Assembly: GCA_003415625.1 (NCBI GenBank)
Contig: PYIU01000011.1
Span: 1,935,001 to 1,999,000 of the forward strand
Source of the DNA: Aquanectria penicillioides
Lineage: Eukaryota; Ascomycota; Sordariomycetes; Hypocreales; Nectriaceae
DNA: 64,000 nt
Direction: 5' to 3'
Under the pieces are notes generated by a model that was not told the origin of the DNA, searched no databases, and was given only the letters and a program-made list of their open reading frames with translations. The position numbers and the translations under genes are program-made. This document shows positions 44,770 through 53,465 of the stretch, one piece after another; position 1 is the stretch's first letter, and each line of letters starts with the position of its first letter.

Positions 44770-46368
44770 ATGGCAGAGCTTGCCATAGGTATCGCCGGCT
44801 TGGTTGTTGGTTTACCCAGCTTGGCGCAGGTCGTCGGATTGCTCGCAGATGCTGTGCTGCAAAGAGTCTCCCATTGTGATGATGAATTTCGAAAGCAGCT
44901 GGAACTCGTTATCAGAATCAACAAATCTCAAGTCCATGAGATATGCCTTTATCTGCACCAAGACGACCAGCACGTGCCTGACGCGTTGAAGGACGAAGTC
45001 TTCCACATGTTTCAGGCTCTTCGAGCTGTCTTTGAAAAGGTTCTATCTTTGCTTCCATGTGTGGAACCGGCGGCCCGCGCAGACCAAAAGCTGAAGATAT
45101 CTCCGTCGAAAGCAAAGGAGGTCGCAGCTGGGATTCACTCAATCGAACAATGGAACGCCAGAATTCTGAACAGGACTCTGGTTTTTGTGCTATTCGGCGG
45201 CCAAAAAGCAGCAAAGCCAATACAGATGGAAACTACAGAATCACACAAAGCTGAGGCGTTAAAAAAGGTCCAGAAACTTCGAGATTCAGTTTATGATTCG
45301 CTTGAGAAAGCTAGGCTCGAATCAAGAGTATTACTCAACACCCCAGACGACCCTGATTCCAGCCAGATAATTCCCAATTCATCACTCGAGCTTAAGTTAC
45401 CAAAGGATCGAAGTAGACAGCCCTTCATGGTCGAATATCGAAGGTACGGCGATCACGCCGGGGACAGCGAAATAAAATACCATCGACAAATTGTCCGCGA
45501 GATTGCAAGGATCTTGCGTCAGGCTGACCCGGACTTTATGGGTCTCCTCTACTGCGAAGGATTCTTGTGGGACTCACTCAAGTGTCGATTTGAGCTGCAC
45601 TTTCCGGTTCCAGTGGGCTTTCGCAATCCAAGAACTCTTCTCGACCTTCTATGTGACCCCGGCAACAAACGCTCCGGCATTAAACATCCACTGAACCAAC
45701 GGATTGACTTAGCCAGAAGCATTGTCTCGGCGGTTTTTGTGCTCCATGCGGCAAACTTAGTCCACAAGCAGATTCGCCCAGACAATGTTGTTATTTTTCA
45801 GAAGAAGCAGATTTCGCCAGTTCGCACTGATGAAACGGGCGCCAATTATGCGTACCCAAACAAAAAAGGATATCCATACACCCTTGGCAAGCCGTTTCTT
45901 GTAGGATTTGACAATGTCCGGAAAGTTGATGCCGCCTCACTCATGGTACTGGCCGAAGACTGGAAGAAGAACATATACCTCAGCCCGGAACGGCAGCGAC
46001 TTCGACGAGGCGACGAGTATCGTATGATGCACGACATGTTCAGCGTAGGTGTTGTTCTTCTTGAAATTGCATTCTGGGCGACGTTTCAAGATAAGTTGTC
46101 ACCTCAGCTGGGAAAGTTGGTTTGGAAAGATGCAACTCAATCTGTGCTGCGTGGTCCAGAGGAGCTGAAGAAAATCTATACTGGTCTGGCTGCCGGGGCC
46201 GTCCCTCGGCTGATGGGACAAAAGTATGCAGACGTGGTCATGGCATGCTTGACAGGGTTAAAGTCAGAGGAGAATGACTTGAAAAGTCTAGAAGACAATG
46301 ACGGGATTGTGATTGGGACAGTATACATTACAGAAGTCATAAGAAAGCTGGAAGAGATTTCGATGTAA
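44770..46368 (+). CDS. HeLo-like domain plus pseudokinase protein
   Basis: Single exon, 532 residues, starting at ATG 44770. The N-terminus MAELAIGIAGLVVGLPSLAQ, a hydrophobic glycine-rich first helix followed by amphipathic helices up to about residue 200, fits the HeLo/prion-inhibition-and-propagation family of fungal membrane-active domains. The C-terminal half is kinase-like but lacks catalytic residues: the loop is HKQIRPDN (from His332) with no catalytic Asp, and DFG is replaced by GFD (residues 379-381); LSPERQ and HDMFSVGVVLLEI remain. It should therefore be a pseudokinase. HeLo domains are homologous to the four-helix bundle of animal MLKL, which also carries a pseudokinase. The HeLo assignment is from pattern only. 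Confidence 0.82.
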   Translation: MAELAIGIAGLVVGLPSLAQVVGLLADAVLQRVSHCDDEFRKQLELVIRINKSQVHEICLYLHQDDQHVPDALKDEVFHMFQALRAVFEKVLSLLPCVEPAARADQKLKISPSKAKEVAAGIHSIEQWNARILNRTLVFVLFGGQKAAKPIQMETTESHKAEALKKVQKLRDSVYDSLEKARLESRVLLNTPDDPDSSQIIPNSSLELKLPKDRSRQPFMVEYRRYGDHAGDSEIKYHRQIVREIARILRQADPDFMGLLYCEGFLWDSLKCRFELHFPVPVGFRNPRTLLDLLCDPGNKRSGIKHPLNQRIDLARSIVSAVFVLHAANLVHKQIRPDNVVIFQKKQISPVRTDETGANYAYPNKKGYPYTLGKPFLVGFDNVRKVDAASLMVLAEDWKKNIYLSPERQRLRRGDEYRMMHDMFSVGVVLLEIAFWATFQDKLSPQLGKLVWKDATQSVLRGPEELKKIYTGLAAGAVPRLMGQKYADVVMACLTGLKSEENDLKSLEDNDGIVIGTVYITEVIRKLEEISM

Positions 46369-46560
46369 TCAGCTAGTTCGTGCGGATAATTGGTCAAGGC
46401 AGAACAATCATGTTTACCATGATGTATTCGGTAGTTATTGGATCAGATCGCATGTCCGGCGCAGAGATAGCGAAAGAGAATGTCGTATTTGTTTCAGGAT
46501 ACCTGTAAACTTAACAATGATTTGGCCCTTTACGTATTTTTGATCCAACGGCAACATGAT

Positions 46561-47640
46561 CTAGCTACAGAAACCGTGGCCCGTGTGGATCGTATGCTTC
46601 CCGACGTTCAACTTCTTCAAGCTCTGGGACAACGGGGGATGCTCTGGCAAGATGGGATCATGGCCCTTGACCTCGAAGCGTAGCGATTTCCCAGCCTCGA
46701 ACACAATTCCGCCAGGCCAAATTGCGATGTCAAGCTCCGCGATTTCACCACGTGGGATCTTTTCGGAATGATAGTGCGGATACCAGAGCTCCGCTGGGTC
46801 CTTGCGCAACCTCATCGCGTCAGTAAGCCCTGGCTCTTCTGCAGTCTGACGCTTCGATGCCCGAAGTCGCCCGCGAGGTCCAACATATTTGTAGATGTTT
46901 TCATCCGGTATCTCTTCCGGTTGGGTTCCAGGCTTCTGGTGAATACATGGAAAATTGTAATTCAAGAGCTCTTTGCCATCTTTGTCGATCTTACGAATAA
47001 TCAAGCACATATCCATGTCATCCATATCGTCGCAGGACATGAATAGCTTAGCCTTGGAGAAGCTACATAGCTCTGTGTACTCATTAAACTTGTATGTGAA
47101 GTGGGCGCCGTCATCTTGCCATGAATCTGATCGGCAAGAAACTGCGCTCTGGGCTGAGGGAACGTGGTCTGACAATGTTCTCTTCGCCGCATCCAAGTAG
47201 ACTGTTTGATACACTGTTCGACTCGGGGAATAATTGTCCTATACTCTGAACAATATTAGTGGGGAATTGTATCGGAGGAGATAAAGGCGGACTTTAGGGG
47301 TTTTCCCAACCATTGTTCTTGCTCAAGAGATAATGGTCGAGGAATCTCTGAAGATCATCATTGGCTTCAGGGGTGTAAATATCGAACCACTCTTGTGTAG
47401 GGTGTATTCGAAGCCTATCCGTAACACTGCATGAGTGTTTGCCAACGAAACAAATTTGTTGAATAAATGAGCCACATACCATTTTTCAGTAGAGTTGGAA
47501 GACTTCCAACCTCGGATTGAGCCTTCGGTATGGAGTCCAGTTGAGTAGCTAGCCAAAACGTACATGGGGACATTGATATTTTGTAACTTTGGTTTTTTGT
47601 CTTCTCAGTATTCGTTCATTAGGGGAAACTGCTGGATCAT
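46561..47640 (-). pseudogene. CocE/NonD-family hydrolase, C-terminal relic
   Basis: Remains of an X-Pro dipeptidyl-peptidase/CocE-type alpha/beta-hydrolase. Readable are INVPMYVLASYSTGLHTEG and SIRGWKSSNSTEKW, an intron, RIHPTQEWFDIYTPEANDD and FLDHYLLSKNNGWENP. The C-terminal jelly-roll domain then runs from TVYQTVYLDAAKR through GEIAELDIAIWP and KSLRFEVKGHD to HTIHTGHGFCS. Damage: a TGA replaces Trp in NEY-stop-EDKK (about 47600), a one-base shift at ENP/PKVRL (about 47295) and a TAG in RV-stop-DNYSP. The N-terminal catalytic half with the serine elbow was not found. Confidence 0.72.
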
Positions 47641-48141
47641 TTTAACCACGTCCTCTCGTTTGTTTTTTTCGTTGAACTCTTGCATGAGCAGATCCCAGAA
47701 TGTGTAGTTTGGTAATCTGAGGAACGGGGCAAGGCCGAATAATTCGTTGAATTGGTGCAGTATGGAATGCTTTCCATGCAGTGAGCGTTGAACCCCACGC
47801 TTGTCAGCGCGAACCTACATATTGCAATGGCGTATCCCCGCCGAAGCCATCCACCAATGCAGGAATTAGTCGACCCGTTCCGGCTTACAACGCAATTATT
47901 TCTGCCCCTATCCGAAGGCGAGGTATGGACGTGATAAATCCGGGCGGGGGTTCGGGAACAGTGAGATGTCTTCCCGGTGGGGGGTCAGCCGGAGAACACG
48001 CCTGCTCATGGTCGTGCACCATATCATTGACTCAGCCATGAGCTTTGTCACGAGTAGTAGATGTTTCGCTGATTGAGACCAGAGTGAATTTTCCCCCGTC
48101 CGTTTCGGATCGTACTTTGGGTAATGCATCGTTCAGTTATC
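47641..48141. other. Degenerate stretch between two relics
   Basis: Probably contains further decayed sequence of the hydrolase (minus) and the upstream region of the decarboxylase relic (plus). No conserved block could be assigned. Confidence 0.35.
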
Positions 48142-49066
48142 ATGGAATTAACCTCTGTTTTGAGCAAATTCCGTCAATCGGAAGCCGAGGGTGGTGTTGA
48201 TTCAGCCATTTGGTACACAGTCGCTGTAAGTGAATTTCCAAGGCCTTGTCTAACACTGCGCAACTCGTGGTGCAAGATTCCAGCAGCATTCGAGTTTTCT
48301 CATGAGATCTGGCTGACATGTTCCAACTAGGCCGCCGCGATGGCAGCAGCGAGCGCGGGACCGGATGTGACAAAAGTATACGAGTTTGCTACACAAGGAC
48401 TCCCTGTGGAAAAGAGGAAAATAGTCCAGCGTCGACTAAAGGAGGCTATTTCGAAGACCAGCTGCCTCTATGGTGTTCCACGGTCGCTCCAGGCACTCCT
48501 TCCCCTGTTTTCCTCTGTCCCGGATGGTGAAATTGATCATTACGGGCCTCGGTAGGTGGACCATGGCTTATATTGACTCAAAGATACGTGGTATCAATCA
48601 TTTAAAATGTATAGATACGAATCTGCCGGATCCAAAGACGCTCAAAAGGCCCGCGAGGACAAGGCGACACGTTACTTTAACACCGCATGGAGAGAGGAAG
48701 CAGCTCAAGTTCATCAGGACAGGAATTACAAGTATCACCCAGATCTATGTATGTGAGCCATATATGACCCAGGCATAAATTACTATTAACTCTTCCCAGA
48801 TTTCCTTAGCCTAGAAATGCTTTATTAGTGGTATTTCTCCGTCAAGACACAGATGTGCAATGCGGCTGCAATGATTTTCTCAAATTGTCCAGTGCAGGCA
48901 ATGTGGCATACGCGTGGAATTGTGAGACATGGCGGGACGAAAGAGCAGGCAAAATTTGCTCAGGAGATTGGTTTGGCGGTTGGGAACCTATACGATGGGG
49001 TATATCGCGCCCGTCGAGGACATCGATTTCGAATCCAGGAGTGCAGGATAAACCTCGAATCTGAGT
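48142..49066 (+). pseudogene. Carboxymuconolactone decarboxylase-like (AhpD fold) protein, broken
   Basis: Four exons, 48142-48225, 48331-48551, 48615-48748 and from 48800, join in phase: MELTSVLSKFRQ, AAMAAASAGPDVTKVYEF, KEAISKTSCLYGVPRS, DGEIDHYGPR, then YFNTAWREEAAQVHQD. A TAG at 48826-48828 (LEMLY-stop-WYFSVKT) breaks the frame. It resumes with MCNAAAMIFSNCPVQAMW and HTRGIVRHGGTKEQ, and a one-base shift near 49000 separates GLAVGNLYDG from APVEDIDF. Family members include alkylhydroperoxidase-like and muconolactone-cleaving enzymes. Splice sites are intact, so loss is recent. Confidence 0.75.
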
Positions 49067-49501
49067 AAGATGGCGTTGGTAGGTTAAATTCATTTTCATA
49101 CTTTTGTTTATTGAATTCATTACCAAGTGACACGTAACATCACGTTAGAATCTGGCACTGACGACCTTGACATCTTTCATAGGCCAGGTATGGGCGTCAG
49201 CGAACCATATAGTGACAATGGCTATCTTACTAGAGAAATCTTTATTTGAATCATACACTACATCTAGACCATAATATGGAGTTCTTCTATTCTCTGAGTA
49301 AGGAATTTCAAGATCGAAAACAAACTTGTGCGCTTCGGTCCTCTTTCACCTCCGAATCCCCCACCGGAATATTCTATCGGCTATGGAGTTCGACCGGCAA
49401 ATATGCTTTAACGATTGCTGGTCGAAAGAAACCTAAATACATTGTAGGCCCTTCGCTTTTAGTGGTAATCATGCGGCCATACAAACTCCACTACAGCAAC
49501 A
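49067..49501. other. Intergenic
   Basis: Upstream region of the cupin gene; no separate gene recognised. Confidence 0.4.
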
Positions 49502-50005
49502 ATGCCTTCCACTCAGCAGCCCTTACCATCCACCCGTTGCATTGTTACTAGACCCAACGATGATCTCAAAGCCACAGTGGCCCGGGATCACTTGATCTAT
49601 GGAAAACAGACAACCCATGGTCCTTGGATCCAGCTTTTATGGTCTAGCGACTCCCTGCCACTAGATGTCAGCTCGGGAGATGATCTTGGCCTTGCCGACA
49701 CAGGCATGTCCAACAACGGCACCATTGTTCGCATTGTCGATTTCCCTCCGCACTCGACGGGACTCATTCATCGTTCAATTACTCTAGACTACATATACGC
49801 TCTCAAGGGGACAGTCAACCTTGTACTCGATGATGGCTCTCGCACAAATGCCAAGACGGGCGATTCGGTAATTCAACAGGCTACAATGCATAGCTGGGAT
49901 AATGAGACGGACGAATGGGCCAGACTACTATGCGTATTGATCGCATCCAAGAAACCTGTTGTGAATGGTCAACCTTTGGAAAAGCATGTACCATTCAACG
50001 TGTGA
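49502..50005 (+). CDS. Cupin-domain protein
   Basis: Single exon, 167 residues, ATG at 49502 (MPSTQQPLPS). The double-stranded beta-helix signature is seen in VDFPPHSTGLIHRSITLDY, YALKGTVNLVLDDG and GDSVIQQATMHSWDNETD, close to a small monomeric cupin family common in fungal gene clusters. His residues at the usual metal-ligand positions are present (HS, H, H in the last motif). It is intact between two broken genes. The substrate is unknown. Confidence 0.85.
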   Translation: MPSTQQPLPSTRCIVTRPNDDLKATVARDHLIYGKQTTHGPWIQLLWSSDSLPLDVSSGDDLGLADTGMSNNGTIVRIVDFPPHSTGLIHRSITLDYIYALKGTVNLVLDDGSRTNAKTGDSVIQQATMHSWDNETDEWARLLCVLIASKKPVVNGQPLEKHVPFNV

Positions 50006-50079
50006 TAGACAGGCGAAACATGGGCACAAATCCCTTCAGGTTGAGGTAGTATAGCTATCGTCCAACAATGTTAATCATG

Positions 50080-50760
50080 TGTATTCCAAGTTTCCCAGGT
50101 CTTTCATTAACCCAGCCAAGTTCTCTAGCCGAGGGGAGAAAAGATGTGACTTTGAGATGAAATTGCTCCTAAAGATATCTGTGATCAGGGCTGAGACCAT
50201 AGCAGGATCACTCAGTTCCTCCGCTCCCTCTTCCACTCGTAGAAAAGGTCACCCATGGCCCGTCTTGAGGAACATCTGCACACCAGGACAATCTTCCCCA
50301 TCTAGAAATACTCTTGGGGTACGATCTTGAGTAGATAAAGGCGTATTGGTTGACAATAGGTGCTGCTGTGTAACTGAATCTGAGGCTACTGGAGTACTTG
50401 CGTTACCAAGGATTCCATCAGGTGGAGGCATCGCTCGGTCTCTCGTTCTGCTTTCTGGAGCAGGACTTCCCCGCCACGAGGCCAGGATTTTCTGTTTCAG
50501 AACCGAAAACATCCAGAAACACAAGTTCTTCATCCCCATACCGACCTGCAATCTCTGTACTTCATCTGAGGAAATGTACAACGACATAAACAGAAACTCG
50601 CTGATGAGTCCTGCCTCGGGTGAGAGTGGTCGAATGCATTCTAGCTTGAGTGTAGTTTCTTGTATCTGCTTCAGAAGCTCTTGCCTCTAGGCTTCGACCC
50701 ACAGACTCCCGGAACCACGTGTTGTCGACTTTGCACCGGTCATACCATAAGTTCTAGGGT
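50080..50760 (-). pseudogene. Unidentified broken gene
   Basis: The minus strand has a long protein-like frame: ELLKQIQETTLKLECIRPL, FLFMSLYISSDEVQRLQVGM and QMFLKTGHG, a TGA at about 50254, then PFLRVEEGAEELSDPAMVS and FISKSHLFSPRLENLAGLMK in the same frame. An in-frame TAG also lies upstream (WVEA-stop-RQELL). I do not recognise the family. The continuity of sense on both sides of each stop argues for a decayed gene. The TGA fits a C-to-T change from CGA. Confidence 0.45.
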
Positions 50761-51207
50761 CGACATAAGACTGGGATTCACTTGACTTCGGGCTTGGCGA
50801 GTTCGCCAATTTTATCATCACAAAACAAGTTGAGCCTCACAATAGTTAACGTTTGATGAAAGACAAAAAGTGTCATCTTTCAAAACCCGAACCCGGCGAA
50901 CGGCCAAACAGAGCCAATTATTACTTTCAAGGAAGAGTTAGTTTGCCAGGAATTCGCGTGAGAAGCTTTAGACTGAAAGTATTTTAGTGGCTATGCTAAT
51001 ATGAACATCAACTCCATCTAGGATAGGCGTGGAGTGAAGCTTAAAAGCTCTTAGGACTACTACCTCTGGGTAGGTCAGGAGCAATCAGTGTAGGTCTGCT
51101 TTAGTAATGATGATAGAAAAGAATACCAAAGAACTTGAAATTCATAATAGCTTAAATATAAAAGATGAGACGAATTTAGCAACACGAGTCTTATTGAACC
51201 TCCAAAA
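50761..51207. other. Intergenic
   Basis: AT-rich 3' region of the carboxypeptidase gene. Nothing recognised. Confidence 0.4.
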
Positions 51208-52659
51208 CTAGATAATAGAGAACAAAGTCAACAGTCCCTCCCATTGCTCCTTGGCGGTGGTTATAATCTGAGCTGCAGGCAGTACAAATCCTCCGCCGCT
51301 GCTAGACGAGGGCCGGAGCTCAATGGTCCACGAGTATTCCGCTCCAGAAACTCCTTGAATATAGTCAATTGAGTCACCGGTCGTAGCATATAGAGTGCTA
51401 CAGCTAGCACCATAAGTGTAGCGAGCCCCGCTATACTGGTAGATGCGGCTTGCGACTTTGCTAGCAGCCGAAAGCTGTGTGTTGATGTTGGACGGATAGG
51501 CGGAGCAACTATACCCATAAGGCTGCAGGATGTACTGGCCGTAGCTATGCCAGTCGATGAAAAGCTTGATGCCATGGGCAGCATTAATTGTCTTTGTGTA
51601 ATTGACAATGCCGGTAATTTCGGGTGTATCTGAGGCAGCCAGGCCTTTGTAATCCTCATCACAAGCATATGTAGATGCACCTCCGGAGAGGGACCACTGG
51701 TAAGGCCAATTGCGGTTATTGTCAGTGCCAATACAAGAGCTGCTGGTCCGTGGCTGGCGGTTTTTACGCCATAGTCTGTTGGTCGACTGAGTGTAGACAA
51801 ACCCTACAGTAGGATGTCAGCTAAAGCCTGGCAGTAAATAGTAACATGGGGCTCGTACCATCTGGGTTGACAAAGGGGATGAAGTAAAAGTCGTAACTAT
51901 TCACAATTGAAGTGATGGTTGTATTGCTGGTAAGATATCCGTTGACGAGCTGCCATGCGATATACTCTTCAACCTTTTAAAGTGTCATTATATATCATTT
52001 GAGATAAGGATGTGCAATAACTCACTGGAGCGGCGATCCACTCGCGAGCATGTACCGTAGCATGGAAGTAGATGGCAGGTTTTGCGCCCTTGCCGCTGGC
52101 TCCCCAGAAGTGGATGCCATAAATGTCGCGGCCCTCGTACGATTGTCCAGCGACGAAGATCTCTGAGTTGGATGAGAAGGCAGAGTTCAAATCATTGAAA
52201 AACGTGCGGTGGTCAGCGTAAGTGTGATATGAATTGAACCATGAAATGGCAGGCAGAGCAGACGCCTGGCGCTTCGTAGAGGATGATTCGCTGACTGCGT
52301 GGTATCATCAGATGTCATGATGCCCTAAGTGCGGGGAAATGCGCCTTACTGCTGTGGTATTCCTCAAAGTTGCTCTCCTCGGCAAATTCAGCTCCGAGAT
52401 CCTCACTGATAATCGTGGTCTCCAGGCCGAGAGCCTCGAACTTTTGCAAGTCATCAGGGGCTACGGCGACGTCGTAATGGTCTCCATGGGGGTTGACAGT
52501 GAGGGCGACGAATTCGAGATCAGAAAGCTTCTCTCGAATCGCTTCGCCAGCACCTCCTGTGGCGATGCTGTAGGCTTTGTATCCATCATAGGACACACGT
52601 TGTTCTGCAGTGACCAAGGCCAGCGCAGTGGCAAAGAGGACACCAAAATGCAGCTTCAT
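51208..52659 (-). CDS. Secreted metallocarboxypeptidase A (M14)
   Basis: Zinc exopeptidase removing C-terminal residues; secreted. Exons 52659-52350, 52294-52026, 51973-51859 and 51803-51208 join in phase to 429 residues, typical of fungal prepro-carboxypeptidases. Signal peptide [18 protein letters not shown], propeptide to about residue 112 (ending near STKRQ), then the catalytic domain. Zinc ligands His185 and Glu188 (HAREW) and His317 (DWHSYGQ), the substrate-binding NNRNW with Arg262 and the general base Glu393 (TIELRPS) are all present. The last exon is open throughout in this frame; a long frame on the same strand overlapping it is only a shadow. Intact. Confidence 0.95.
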
Positions 52660-53465
52660 TGTGGTGCCTGTAAGTGATCAAAAAACTTGACAATATCGTG
52701 GGCGTTGAAGGAGATTCGGAGAGTAGCAACAACATAGAAGATATGTCCCATTAAATGGTTTTGGGGACTAGGTTTCCCGTGGCGTGAATCGAGAAGGTAG
52801 TAGCATTGAACGGCCAATCATGCGAAAAAAATCACGTCGGTTACGCTACACAGCGTCCCTCCGCCTTGCCAAGCCTATTTTGGACCTATATAAATCGAGA
52901 TATCATTTTTGACTTGCCAGCTCACAGGTACCTTTGAAAATCCAAAAGTGCCCGTGCAGCGTTAAACATGGGACCTCCCTGTTTTAGCTTAGACCTGCCT
53001 AATATAGGCGAGGATGCAACCGAGATATTCGGCTCGGCATACACGAATGAGGGTGGTTACGGCCCGTCCCCTATATACATTTGCAGCTGAAATCGGCAAT
53101 CAGCTTCTGGAAAGAGGCCTAGGTGCCGTGATGGAAGCCTCTGATGATTCCATCATCGTGATGGCGTGTGCTCTAATCCAACAGAGGAAGCTCGCATCGA
53201 CAGAGAACAAGTCCAGACCGTCTGGGCCGGGCCATGCACGACAACTCCGTGCAGATCCCCCACTTTATAGAGGATGTTGGTGAATTTAGACTGAATTTCT
53301 CATCGCCAACATGTAGGGGCTTTAAAGTAACCTTCCGTGGTACCCGGAAGAACTCAGTCACGGCTCTGCGGAATAGACAATCGGTTTTACGGATGCGTCT
53401 TTGGTATGCATGAAGCGCTGTTGCTCTGCCTGGCATTCCTAAAGCAAATAAACAGCATCCGAACA
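52660..53465. other. Intergenic
   Basis: Promoter of the carboxypeptidase and 3' region of the ankyrin gene. A TATA-like tatataaatc (about 52888) sits on the plus strand, but no plus-strand gene follows that I can support. Confidence 0.4.

Noticed and set aside
51261..51800. A 179-codon minus-strand frame
   Set aside because: It overlaps the last carboxypeptidase exon in another frame. The true frame carries the zinc His317, NNRNW and TIELRPS motifs without a stop.
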